DNA of 20,159 bases from JBMYYE01 sp049609065 (GCA_049609065.1 JBMYYE010000038.1:1-20159); one strand, 5' to 3'. Numbered from the stretch's first letter, positions 7,655 to 14,650 are shown. Notes: generated by a model from the sequence alone, not told the origin. Numbers and translations are program-made.

Positions 7655-8459
7655 ATGTGAGGCTTCGGCGGGCCAACCACGTGGCCCAATCGGTGGCAGA
7701 TCCGTTAAAGAGGTTTAGATCCATTTCCTCGTTGAAGCCTGGAATTTTTCCTGTGCTTGAATATTGCCAAAACCGCCAATTTTGCCCTGGATAGGCTTGT
7801 CGGGGTGTTTTGGCAGTGGTGCGCAGCCAAAACTCATGATCCGTGAATTTTCCAATGCCCGTGTCTTTATAAAACCCTGGTGTGGTGTAAATCACGGGGC
7901 GCTGGCCGTAATGTTCGGTGATAATGTTTGAAAACCGCCGCGCGAGGTTGCGCACGGTTCGCCCAGAGGGACGTTTGGTGCAGGTGGGGGAAAACGGGTT
8001 CCATTCCATATCCAGCACAGGCGGAAGCATCCCTTCTTTTTTGCGGACATTTTTTATGTACCATGCGGCCTGCTTTTCGGGGGATGTGCAGAAATAGTAG
8101 AAATGATAGGCGCCGACTGGAACCTTCGCGCGCCGTGCGCCACGAAAATGGGTGCGAAACATCGGATCCTCTAGATCGCCGCCCTCCGTTGCTTTCAACC
8201 ACGCGAAATTCACGCCATTTTTCTTCGCGGTGCGCCAGTTGGCTTCAGTTTGAAACCGCGCGGCATCGGTGCCGTGAATTTGAAACTTATGCGGCTTAAG
8301 TCCCTTAAAATTGACGGGATCCGTATCTTGGAAATTGCGTGGGCCAAAGGCTGCGGCCTGCGCTGCGCCTAGGGGCGTTAGCCCAGATGTGACAATCACC
8401 GCAGGGGCTGCCAGAAGCAAGTTGCGGCGGGTTAGCTTGGACAAATTCTTAGCAGACAT
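7653..8459 (-). CDS. Tat-exported GH25 family muramidase (lysozyme)
   Basis: This 268-residue protein probably cleaves the MurNAc-GlcNAc bond of peptidoglycan outside the cytoplasm. Residues 10-15 (TRRNLLL) followed by a hydrophobic stretch ending near GAAQAA (about 36) form a twin-arginine signal, so folded export is inferred. GH25 features are the first-strand HGTDAARFQ (D65), the catalytic D-x-E pair in VLDMEW (D150, E152), and the C-terminal WQYSSTGKIPGFNEEMDLNLF. AGGAAAA (8468-8474) lies 8 nt upstream of the ATG. It is a single-domain enzyme with no SH3b or LysM anchor. GH25 enzymes are also common in phages, but no holin, structural or integrase gene is nearby, so a cellular wall hydrolase is more likely. 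Confidence 0.9.
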   Translation of the reverse strand: MSAKNLSKLTRRNLLLAAPAVIVTSGLTPLGAAQAAAFGPRNFQDTDPVNFKGLKPHKFQIHGTDAARFQTEANWRTAKKNGVNFAWLKATEGGDLEDPMFRTHFRGARRAKVPVGAYHFYYFCTSPEKQAAWYIKNVRKKEGMLPPVLDMEWNPFSPTCTKRPSGRTVRNLARRFSNIITEHYGQRPVIYTTPGFYKDTGIGKFTDHEFWLRTTAKTPRQAYPGQNWRFWQYSSTGKIPGFNEEMDLNLFNGSATDWATWLARRSLT

Positions 8460-8487
8460 GGCATCAATTTTCCTGAGTGATTTCTTT

Positions 8488-8493
8488 TATAAT
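8488..8493 (+). promoter_or_regulatory. Possible -10 element in the divergent GH25/oxidase spacer
   Basis: A perfect TATAAT lies at 8488-8493 in the 110-bp spacer between the divergent GH25 and DauA-like genes. On the opposite strand the overlapping TATTAT (8491-8496) could serve the GH25 gene. No good TTGACA-like -35 element sits at 16-18 bp for either direction, so this is only a candidate. Nothing else stands out in the spacer. Confidence 0.3.
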
Positions 8494-8569
8494 AGCTGCA
8501 GTTTCGTCCGGCGCAAATGGCATGTCCTTCACTCTTTTCAAATGAGCGAATTCATGTCACTCCTTGGGC

Positions 8570-9652
8570 ATGAAGTATGATTTTATTATTATTGGCGGCG
8601 GGATTGCAGGGATTTCTGCGGCGGCCCGCCTGTCGCATCACGGCCGCGTTTTGTTGCTCGAAATGGAAGCAAGCCTAGCCTATCACACCTCCGCACGTTC
8701 GGCGGCGCTTTTCGAAGAAAGCTACGGGCTTCCTGAAACGGTTGAATTGAACCGGGCAAGTCGTGATGACCACATGCATAAAAATGGTGGCGTGCTTTCG
8801 GATCGAGGCGTTTTGCTTGTGGCGCGCAGTGATGAGAAAGAAGCGTTTCTCGCGGATAGCGAAAAAATGTATCTGCAACAGATCACGGTTGCCGAGGCGA
8901 AGGCGATGGTTCCTGTTCTTGATGAAACGGTTGTTTCATTTGCCAGCCTTCATGAAAGCGCATGGGACATCGATACGGATTTGTTGATGCAAAATGAGCT
9001 GCGTGAAATGCGCCAAAATGGCGGTGAGGCAAAGACCAAAGCCCCCGTCACGGCGATTGCCCGCACGGCCTCTGGCTGGGATGTGACAACACCGCTTGGG
9101 GTATTCCAAGGCTCTAAAATTGTGAACGCGGCTGGGGCTTGGGTGGATCATATCGCGGGGCTTGCGGGGGTGGACCCGATCGGCATTCGTCCGTTGCGCC
9201 GTTCTGTGGCACGGGTTCCGGCCCCTGATGGCCTTGATGTAAGCACGTGGCCGATGCTCTTTGGGGCGGATGAATCCTGGTATTGCAAACCCGATGCGGG
9301 TGCATTGATTGTGTCGCCTGCAGAAGAGGAACTGATGCCGCCTATGGATGCGTGGCCAGAAGATATGGTGCTGGCAGAAGGGATCGCACGCTTTGAAGCG
9401 GTGACAACAATTGAGGTTACGCGCATGCTATCTAGTTGGGCAGGATTGCGAAGCTTTGCCCCAGATAAACGCCTCGTGTTGGGGCCTGATCCGGCTGAGC
9501 CTGATTTCATTTGGTGTGCGGGGCAAGGGGGCTATGGGTTTCAATCTAGCCCTGCCGCAAGTCGCCTTTTATGTGATCTCACGATTGGGAATGCTTCTGA
9601 GTTTTCGGAAAAAACCGTGGCGGCGATGCGGCCGGATCGTTTGCGAAAATAA
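8570..9652 (+). CDS. FAD-dependent D-amino acid dehydrogenase (D-arginine dehydrogenase DauA-like)
   Basis: A 360-residue DAO-family flavoprotein that likely oxidises a D-amino acid to the keto acid and ammonia. The N-terminal IIIGGGIAGISAAARL is the FAD loop. From memory, colinear similarity to Pseudomonas DauA covers most of the length: HTSARSAALFEESYGLP, WDIDTDLL, GAWVDHIAGLAGV, DESWYCKPDAG, SSWAGLRSF and GQGGYGFQSS. By that alignment Y52, R-R in PLRRSV, Y in SWYCKPDAG and R in GLRSF are kept. DauA H48 corresponds to L47 and the guanidinium-binding E87 to V81, which argues for a different side-chain preference. ATG 8570 is used; an in-frame TTG at 8564 is the only nearby alternative, and the Shine-Dalgarno is weak for either. 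The gene is not in a clear operon. Confidence 0.87.
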   Translation: MKYDFIIIGGGIAGISAAARLSHHGRVLLLEMEASLAYHTSARSAALFEESYGLPETVELNRASRDDHMHKNGGVLSDRGVLLVARSDEKEAFLADSEKMYLQQITVAEAKAMVPVLDETVVSFASLHESAWDIDTDLLMQNELREMRQNGGEAKTKAPVTAIARTASGWDVTTPLGVFQGSKIVNAAGAWVDHIAGLAGVDPIGIRPLRRSVARVPAPDGLDVSTWPMLFGADESWYCKPDAGALIVSPAEEELMPPMDAWPEDMVLAEGIARFEAVTTIEVTRMLSSWAGLRSFAPDKRLVLGPDPAEPDFIWCAGQGGYGFQSSPAASRLLCDLTIGNASEFSEKTVAAMRPDRLRK

Positions 9653-9663
9653 ACATTCTAAAG

Positions 9664-9677
9664 TTGATATGTGTCAA
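9664..9677. promoter_or_regulatory. FNR/CRP-type palindrome upstream of the AhpD-like gene
   Basis: TTGATATGTGTCAA matches the FNR-type box TTGAT-N4-ATCAA at 9 of 10 defined positions; the one difference is G for A in the right half, still within the looser TTGAY-N4-RTCAA form. Its centre is about 59 bp before the ATG at 9730, which would allow a transcription start near 9712 for a class II site. No convincing -10 element was found there. Regulation by FnrL or a relative is inference. Confidence 0.45.
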
Positions 9678-9729
9678 GGTGAACTGCGGCGCCACTCCCC
9701 ATGACAGACAGAGAAAAAAGGAAAATGAG

Positions 9730-10071
9730 ATGAACTGGAAAGAGTATATGTCTGGTATGAAAAATGCCATTCGCGGCCTCAATAAGGCGCACCCTGAAAT
9801 CACCAAAGCGTTTGGCGGCCTCTCTGCTGTGGCCAAAGATGGCAAGGTGCTTGATGTTAAAACGCTTGAGTTTGTGGCCCTTGGCATTGCGATCGCGGAC
9901 CGTTGCGAAGCGTGCATCGGTTTTCATGTTGAGGCGCTGGCCAAAGCGGGCGGCACGCGTGACGAATTGAACGACGTTCTGGCTATGGCCATTCAGATGG
10001 GCGGTGGGCCCTCTGTGATGTATGCGTCCAAGGCGCTTGATGCGTGGGACCAGTTGGTCGCGGATAAATAA
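9730..10071 (+). CDS. AhpD/carboxymuconolactone decarboxylase family protein
   Basis: This 113-residue cytosolic protein has the AhpD-type redox core C59-E-A-C62-x-x-x-H66. E47 sits 12 residues before the first Cys, the same spacing as the proton-relay Glu of mycobacterial AhpD. The small His between the two cysteines of AhpD is Ala here. Such proteins act as thiol-dependent peroxidase partners or disulfide reductases. The CxxC argues for redox activity rather than gamma-carboxymuconolactone decarboxylation. The frame is open back to 9664, but the ATG at 9730 is preferred because AAGGA (9718-9722) lies 7 nt upstream and an upstream start would add a charged, non-homologous leader. It stands alone, preceded by an FNR-like palindrome, which fits a redox or oxygen link. 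Confidence 0.85.
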   Translation: MNWKEYMSGMKNAIRGLNKAHPEITKAFGGLSAVAKDGKVLDVKTLEFVALGIAIADRCEACIGFHVEALAKAGGTRDELNDVLAMAIQMGGGPSVMYASKALDAWDQLVADK

Positions 10072-10079
10072 AAAGAGTG

Positions 10080-10106
10080 AGGGGGAAAACCAGTGGCTTT
10101 CTCCCT
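10080..10106 (+). terminator. Hairpin after the AhpD-like gene, weak terminator candidate
   Basis: AGGGGGAAAACC (10080-10091) pairs with GGCTTTCTCCCT (10095-10106) around the 3-nt loop AGT, with one G-T wobble and one A-C mismatch. It starts 8 nt after the stop codon. The following bases (GCTGTAATTTG) contain no T-run, so intrinsic termination is doubtful. It may instead protect the 3' end of the mRNA. Confidence 0.4.
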
Positions 10107-10140
10107 GCTGTAATTTGAAATGGGCCATGTCATACTCTTC

Positions 10141-10164
10141 TTAACGTTAGGGTTAGTTTTAGGA
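10141..10164 (+). repeat. Four tandem TTARNN hexamers before the DUF937 gene
   Basis: TTAACG, TTAGGG, TTAGTT and TTAGGA follow one another at an exact 6-nt period. The last unit supplies the start of the Shine-Dalgarno AGGAGA. The array is short and may be chance or a binding site. Confidence 0.35.
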
Positions 10165-10171
10165 GAATCAC

Positions 10172-10792
10172 ATGTCCCTTTTGAATTTGTTGAAGCAGGC
10201 CCAAGGCGGCCAAGGTCTTGGTCAACTGGCAGGTCAGCTTGGGCTTGATGAAGCCAAAACATCACAATTAACAGAATTGCTTGCGCCTGCAATCGGGTCG
10301 GCCGCGAAACAGCGTGCACAGACGGGTGGGCTTCAGGATCTTTTGGGGTCACTTCAAGGTGAAGCCCAAGGCGAAATGTTTGACAATGTTGCACAAGCCA
10401 CGGCCCCGCAAGGCCAAGCACAGGGGATGGATTTTCTTAAAAATCTCCTTGGGTCAGAAGAAGCAACACAAGGCGTGGCACAAGAAGCCGCCGCACAAAC
10501 TGGCATCGATTTTGGGGATGTGATGAAACTCCTTCCAGCACTTGGCGCGATGGCCCAAGGCGGTCTGCAAAAGAACCTTCCAGATAGTTCAATCGGGGAT
10601 ATGCTTGGTGGTCTTTCTGCGGGTGGACAGCAATCTGGTGGTGGCCTCATGGGCATGATCGGCGGCCTTTTGGGTGGTGCGAAAAATACAAACCAAAGCG
10701 GTGGTTTGGATCTTTCAATGTTGACCAACTTGTTGGATGCAGATGGCGATGGCTCTGCGTTGGACGATGTGATTGGTAAATTTATGAAATAA
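10172..10792 (+). CDS. DUF937 family protein
   Basis: This is a 206-residue protein rich in Gln, Gly, Leu and Ala, without a signal peptide or membrane span. It begins MSLLNLLKQAQGGQGLGQLA, has helical segments such as LTELLAPAIGSAAKQRAQTGGLQDLL, a glycine-rich stretch around residues 145-180 (GGLSAGGQQSGGGLMGMIGGLLGG), and ends with LLDADGDGSALDDVIGKF. This layout, with a DxDGDGS segment near the C-terminus, is typical of the YidB/DUF937 family, whose function is unknown. The acidic segment resembles a calcium loop but lacks the residue expected at loop position 12, so metal binding is not claimed. AGGAGA (10161-10166) precedes the ATG. The gene is monocistronic, with a strong terminator 19 nt after the stop. 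Confidence 0.85.
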   Translation: MSLLNLLKQAQGGQGLGQLAGQLGLDEAKTSQLTELLAPAIGSAAKQRAQTGGLQDLLGSLQGEAQGEMFDNVAQATAPQGQAQGMDFLKNLLGSEEATQGVAQEAAAQTGIDFGDVMKLLPALGAMAQGGLQKNLPDSSIGDMLGGLSAGGQQSGGGLMGMIGGLLGGAKNTNQSGGLDLSMLTNLLDADGDGSALDDVIGKFMK

Positions 10793-10811
10793 GGGTTCCC
10801 AATCCTGATCG

Positions 10812-10841
10812 AAAGGCCTCGCGAATTGCGGGGCCTTTTTT
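10812..10841 (+). terminator. Rho-independent terminator of the DUF937 gene
   Basis: AAAGGCCTCGC (10812-10822) pairs with GCGGGGCCTTT (10828-10838), an 11-bp stem with one T-G wobble and loop GAATT. Six T run from 10836 to 10841. Confidence 0.93.
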
Positions 10842-10924
10842 ATGGTCGGTGCCATTTATTGAGATCGCGCAAAGACAGGTGGGGAAACTTGTGAGATAGT
10901 CGCTAATATGATGAGGAGCGCAAT

Positions 10925-11758
10925 ATGAAGAAATATATATCAGCTTTGGCCGTATCAGCGGCGATTTTTACAGCGGCGGATGCGGAGGCCAGACAATGGA
11001 TGCGTGTTGTTGGGGTCGCAGAAAATGATGTGTTGAACATTCGCGCGGAGCCTATGGCGCGTTCGGCTGATATTGGCGATCTTCTTGCGCAATCTGAGGT
11101 TGAGATATTAGGCTTTGATCCAACGGGTGATTGGGCGATTTTGATGCATGAAGGTCGCCCTGCTTATGTGGCCGCGCGTTTTTTGGAGCTGTCGATTGCA
11201 GATAAGATCGGTCACCCAATTGATGTGGATGCGATGACGTATCGCGTCAAAGATGTGGCCGCTGATGATATGTTGTGGGTCCGAGCGGAACCAAATGCAC
11301 AAGCCGTGCCTCTTGATGGGCTTATGTCAGGGGATTTTGTGACCGTGTGGGACATGCGCCCCAATGGCTGGGCTGAACTGTCCGCAAGAGAAGGTGTTGG
11401 ATATGCCTCTGCGCGGTATTTGGAACAGGCGGTGCTTCCTAAAACGGCGGAGGGGCTTCCGCTTGGGTTGTCTTGTTTTGGGACCGAGCCATTTTGGGGA
11501 TTTGAAATTCGCCACGATGGCAGTCTGTTCTTTGAGCGCGTGGATGATACCGCGGTCTTGGACGACGTTCAGCGCGTAGGCTCAGGTGTGGCCGGCTATC
11601 CGTATAGACTTCAGGGAGCGGATATATCCGCAGTTCTGAATTCAGAAATTTGTAGCGATGGCATGTCGGATCGTCTGTATCCGTGGCGGGTGGATGTATC
11701 CGTTGCAGACCGGGGGACGTTTCGCGGCTGTTGCCGGATTCAAAACAAGCGAAACTAA
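10925..11758 (+). CDS. Secreted protein with two SH3 domains and a C-terminal FGTEPFW-type domain
   Basis: This 277-residue protein has a Sec signal peptide (MKKYISALAVSAAIF, cleavage near DAEA, about 22). Two bacterial SH3 repeats follow, each with a VLNIRAEP or MLWVRAEP core (R40 and R120) and each closing in YVAARFLEL or GYASARYLEQ. The C-terminal domain from about 180 opens with C184-F-G-T-E-P-F-W and contains four further cysteines (EICSDGMSD and GCCR), plus YPWRVDV. That domain resembles the uncharacterised COG3650-type envelope domain; I am not certain of the family name. A periplasmic or surface role with disulfides is inferred. GAGGAG (10913-10918) lies 6 nt before the ATG. The 3' end abuts a hairpin that terminates the convergent importer operon. 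Confidence 0.82.
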   Translation: MKKYISALAVSAAIFTAADAEARQWMRVVGVAENDVLNIRAEPMARSADIGDLLAQSEVEILGFDPTGDWAILMHEGRPAYVAARFLELSIADKIGHPIDVDAMTYRVKDVAADDMLWVRAEPNAQAVPLDGLMSGDFVTVWDMRPNGWAELSAREGVGYASARYLEQAVLPKTAEGLPLGLSCFGTEPFWGFEIRHDGSLFFERVDDTAVLDDVQRVGSGVAGYPYRLQGADISAVLNSEICSDGMSDRLYPWRVDVSVADRGTFRGCCRIQNKRN

Positions 11759-11783
11759 AAAAGGCCCCGCAGAAGCGGGGCCT
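11757..11783 (-). terminator. Rho-independent terminator of the xdh-importer operon
   Basis: On the minus strand AGGCCCCGC (11783-11775) pairs with GCGGGGCCT (11770-11762) around a 4-nt loop, followed by six T (11762-11757). It starts 23 nt after the stop of the binding-protein gene. On the plus strand no T-run follows, so it is directional. It overlaps the stop codon of the convergent SH3 gene. Confidence 0.9.
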
Positions 11784-11806
11784 AATGCATGGGTCAGATG
11801 TGTGAC

Positions 11807-12880
11807 TTAGCTTTCAGGAATTTCGCCTGTGATACCTTCTACATAGAAGTTCATGCCAGCCAATGTGCCATCATCCGCAGTTTCACCCTCTGCGAGCCAA
11901 TCAGAACCGTCTTGTTTCTTAATTGGGCCAGTGAAGGCGTGGTATGTGCCAGCTGCGATATCATCCGCGATCTTTTGGGCTTCGGCTTGGACGTCAGCTG
12001 GGATTTTGTCGGAAAATTCACCGATGCCAACCATGCCATCTTTGATGCCATCCCATGTGCTTTCGGATTTCCAAGTGCCGTCCATGACTGCTTTTACACG
12101 TTCAATGTAATATGGGCTCCAGTTGTCGATGATAGAAGAGAGGCGCGCGTTTGGACCAAACTGCTTCATGTCGGAGGCTTGGCCAAATGCAAGGATGCCT
12201 TTTTCTTCAGCAATGGTCATTGCCGCAGGGGAATCGGTGTGCTGCATCAACACGTCAACGCCTTGCTCAACAAGAGCGTTTGCAGCGTCTGCTTCTTTTG
12301 CAGGGTCAAACCATGTGTAAACCCAAACCACTTTGAATTCGACGTCTGGGTTGGCTTTCTTCGCGTGAAGATAAGAAGAGTTGATGCCACGGATGACTTC
12401 TGGAATTGGGAACGAAGCGATGTACCCAATTTTATTGGATTTTGTCATCTTACCCGCGATGTGCCCGATAACGGCGCGACCTTCGTAAAAACGTGCGGAG
12501 TAGTTAGAAACGTTTTCCGCTGTTTTATAGCCTGTGGCATGTTCAAATTTTACATTTGGGAATTTGGACGCCACGTTAAGGGTTGGGTCCATGTAGCCAA
12601 ATGATGTTGTGAAGATGAGGTCATGGCCAGAAAGGGCCATTTGCGTCATCACACGCTCGGCGTCGGCGCCTTCAGGTACGGCTTCCACATAGGATGTTTC
12701 CACTTTGTCGCCAAAGGCTTCTTCAACCGCAAGACGGCCTTCGTTATGCTCGTAGGACCAGCCAAAATCGCCGATTGGGCCAACGTAAATGAACCCAACT
12801 TTGGTTTTGTCTTCGGCGGTGGCTGCACCGGCCATGCCAAGTGCGAGCGCACCTGCCATAAGTGTTTTAAGAGCTTTCAT
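11807..12880 (-). CDS. BMP-family periplasmic substrate-binding protein (purine/nucleoside-type ABC importer)
   Basis: This 357-residue protein captures substrate in the periplasm for the adjacent ABC importer. It has a Sec signal peptide (MKALKTLMAGALALGMAGAATA, cleaved before EDK) with no lipobox Cys, as expected for a soluble binding protein. The mature part opens with KVGFIYVGPIGDFGWSYEHNEG, typical of the Bmp/Med family, whose members bind nucleosides or purine-like ligands. The frame extends to a GTG at 12895, but the ATG at 12880 is the start because GAGGA (12889-12893) lies 8 nt upstream and it yields a clean signal peptide. That start lies inside the 3' end of the channel gene (14-nt overlap), so translation is probably coupled. 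Context with xdhB and xdhC suggests xanthine, hypoxanthine or a related purine as ligand; this is inference. Confidence 0.93.
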   Translation of the reverse strand: MKALKTLMAGALALGMAGAATAEDKTKVGFIYVGPIGDFGWSYEHNEGRLAVEEAFGDKVETSYVEAVPEGADAERVMTQMALSGHDLIFTTSFGYMDPTLNVASKFPNVKFEHATGYKTAENVSNYSARFYEGRAVIGHIAGKMTKSNKIGYIASFPIPEVIRGINSSYLHAKKANPDVEFKVVWVYTWFDPAKEADAANALVEQGVDVLMQHTDSPAAMTIAEEKGILAFGQASDMKQFGPNARLSSIIDNWSPYYIERVKAVMDGTWKSESTWDGIKDGMVGIGEFSDKIPADVQAEAQKIADDIAAGTYHAFTGPIKKQDGSDWLAEGETADDGTLAGMNFYVEGITGEIPES

Positions 12881-13700
12881 CTGATTTATCCTCACTGATG
12901 ACTTCTGTATTTAATCTTTTAAGCGCCGCAAAATCGGCTTTCACCGGTTTGTGCTTTGCTTTGCGTTTCGTTTTTTTGAGCGCCTTAATCGTTGTCTGTT
13001 CTTCTAAAAGAGCTGCGGTCACAATCGCGGACGGCACCGCAACAACCCCAAGCCCAATGAAAAGAACGACAGTCGTAAAAATACGCCCCCCAGTTGTGAT
13101 AGGTACCATATCGCCATATCCCACGGTTGTGAAGGAGGCGACAGCCCACCACATGCTTTCGGGGATGGAGGTGAAGACATCGGGCTGGACTTCATGTTCG
13201 AAAAGATAAATTCCAACCGAACTGATATAAAGCATAAGCCCCGAAAAAACCCCAAAAACAAGGAGTTCGGCGCGCACTTCCTCAAGGGCATGGAACAATC
13301 GATCAAGCGCTTGTGACGTGCGAAAAAGTTTAAGCAAACGCACAAGCCGGATCAAACGGAGGGACCGAACGACCTGCCATTGCGGTTGAATGAGGGTAAG
13401 CGCGGGCAAACAAGCCAGCAAATCAACCATCCCCCAGAAGCTAAATATATAGCGGACCGGATGTTGGGAGCATAAGATTCGCAACACGTATTCCAGTAAA
13501 AACACCAGAACGATAAAAATCTCTAGATAATGGAGAAGTTGTGGCCATGGGGCCTTTAGGCCTGGAACCGTTTCGAGGGAAATTGCCACCGCCGAAATTA
13601 AGATCAATCCATTGATTGAAAACGCAACGCCTTTGCCAAAACGGCTGTGATTGCCGTCTAGGATTTCAATGATATCGTGGCGTATTGTGCGTATGGACAT
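12867..13700 (-). CDS. Voltage-gated potassium channel (Kv type, six transmembrane segments)
   Basis: This 277-residue inner-membrane protein has a full Kv layout. S1 is at about 25-45, S2 at 56-77, S3 at 86-104 with D93, and S4 carries R112, R115, R118, R121, K124 and R127, positive residues at every third position. S5 is at about 144-168, the pore helix is followed by the selectivity filter TTVGYGD (191-197), and S6 is at about 205-232. A basic tail (KKTKRKAKHK) ends in a serine-rich acidic tip. It should assemble as a tetramer and pass K+. It lies 17 nt after the second permease and overlaps the binding-protein gene by 14 nt, so it is inside the importer operon. AGGAAG lies rather far (about 14 nt) upstream of the ATG. 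A link to purine import is not known to me. Confidence 0.93.
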   Translation of the reverse strand: MSIRTIRHDIIEILDGNHSRFGKGVAFSINGLILISAVAISLETVPGLKAPWPQLLHYLEIFIVLVFLLEYVLRILCSQHPVRYIFSFWGMVDLLACLPALTLIQPQWQVVRSLRLIRLVRLLKLFRTSQALDRLFHALEEVRAELLVFGVFSGLMLYISSVGIYLFEHEVQPDVFTSIPESMWWAVASFTTVGYGDMVPITTGGRIFTTVVLFIGLGVVAVPSAIVTAALLEEQTTIKALKKTKRKAKHKPVKADFAALKRLNTEVISEDKSDESS

Positions 13701-13717
13701 CGGCGGTGGGTTACTTC

Positions 13718-14650
13718 CTAATTGCTCGCGTGGAACACTTTTCCAAGTGCCGCAGGCGCGTTGAGGGCATTTCGTGTCTTATTGGATGACATGAACACCA
13801 ATACGATGATCGTAATAACATAAGGTGACATTGACAGATATTCCGCAGGGATCGCAAGGCCTGCGATCTGTAAGTTGAGCTGCAAGACTGTGATTCCGCC
13901 AAAAAGATAGGCCCCGATCAAAATCCGAAGAGGTTTCCAGCTGGCAAAGACAACAATCGCCAACGCAATCCAACCTGCACCTGCCGTCATCCCTTCGGTC
14001 CATTGCGGCACGCGAATAAGGCTAAGGTAGGCCCCGCCAAGCCCGGCGCAAGCGCCGCCAAAAGCAATTGCCATCAGACGGATGCGTACGACTTTATAGC
14101 CAAGCGCGTGGGCGGCGTCATGGCTTTCGCCGACCGCACGAATAATAAGCCCGATACGGCTTTTCTTTAATACCCACCATGTGGCAATGGTGAGGGCCAC
14201 GGCCACATAAACCATCAGATCATGGGAAAAGAGGATCGGGCCAACCACAGGCAAATCCGACACTCCCGCAATATCAAGGCGCGGGGATGAGGGGGGTTTA
14301 ATGCCTGAATAGCTTTGACCGATCAGCGCTGATATCCCTAACCCAAATAGCGTGAGCGCAAGCCCAGTGGCCACTTGGTTTGACAATAATACTTGGGTCA
14401 TAAACCCAAAGAGAAGGGACAAAAGCATGCCGCCAAACGCGGCTGCGATGAGGCCAACAAAGGGGTTTTGCGTTTCAACCGCAATGGCAAAGCCGCAAAT
14501 GGCACCCGTGATCATCATGCCTTCGACGCCAAGGTTTAAAACACCTGCTTTTTCGACCACCAATTCGCCAATCGCCGCAAGCAAAATTGGGGTGGACGCG
14601 ACGATGATAGACGCGATGAGCACAACGGGGTTCAGTGTTGAAAGATCCAT
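13718..14650 (-). CDS. ABC importer permease 2 (YufQ/BMP-system type)
   Basis: This is a 310-residue integral membrane permease of the BPD_transp_2 family (branched-chain amino acid/sugar/nucleoside type), with around eight hydrophobic segments. The hallmark LNLGVEGMM lies at 38-46, after the GELVVEKAGV segment. A cytoplasmic loop RAVGESHDAAHALGYKV probably contacts the ATPase. It forms a heterodimer with permease 1. Its ATG shares one base with the TAA of permease 1 (TAATG), a sign of translational coupling. The second permease in such systems is characteristically shorter than the first, as here. The substrate class is inferred from the operon. Confidence 0.92.
   Translation of the reverse strand: MDLSTLNPVVLIASIIVASTPILLAAIGELVVEKAGVLNLGVEGMMITGAICGFAIAVETQNPFVGLIAAAFGGMLLSLLFGFMTQVLLSNQVATGLALTLFGLGISALIGQSYSGIKPPSSPRLDIAGVSDLPVVGPILFSHDLMVYVAVALTIATWWVLKKSRIGLIIRAVGESHDAAHALGYKVVRIRLMAIAFGGACAGLGGAYLSLIRVPQWTEGMTAGAGWIALAIVVFASWKPLRILIGAYLFGGITVLQLNLQIAGLAIPAEYLSMSPYVITIIVLVFMSSNKTRNALNAPAALGKVFHASN

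Noticed and set aside
7000..7689. Minus-strand open frame (229 codons) across the end of the DMGDH-like gene
   Set aside because: It would run through the terminator hairpin and lies opposite the GcvT domain; the sequence has no recognisable domain.
7653..8459. GH25 gene as a prophage endolysin remnant
   Set aside because: It carries its own Tat signal and ribosome binding site, and no phage gene or att-like repeat is nearby.
8554..8580. Short ATG frame (8 codons) overlapping the start of the DauA-like gene as a possible leader peptide
   Set aside because: It has no ribosome binding site and no repeated or regulatory codons; chance is more likely.
10141..10157. CtrA-like site (TTAA-N7-TTAA)
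   Set aside because: The second half-site is off by spacing and sequence (GTTA or TTAG), so it does not fit the consensus.
10183..10783. EF-hand calcium loop in the DUF937 protein
   Set aside because: DADGDGSALDDV matches the first positions but lacks the acidic residue at position 12, and the segment is a normal feature of DUF937 proteins.
11789..12604. Long plus-strand open frame (271 codons) antisense to the BMP binding-protein gene
   Set aside because: It overlaps a well-supported gene, has no ribosome binding site, contains the terminator region's flank and reads as a Cys/Phe/Val-rich shadow without recognisable domains.
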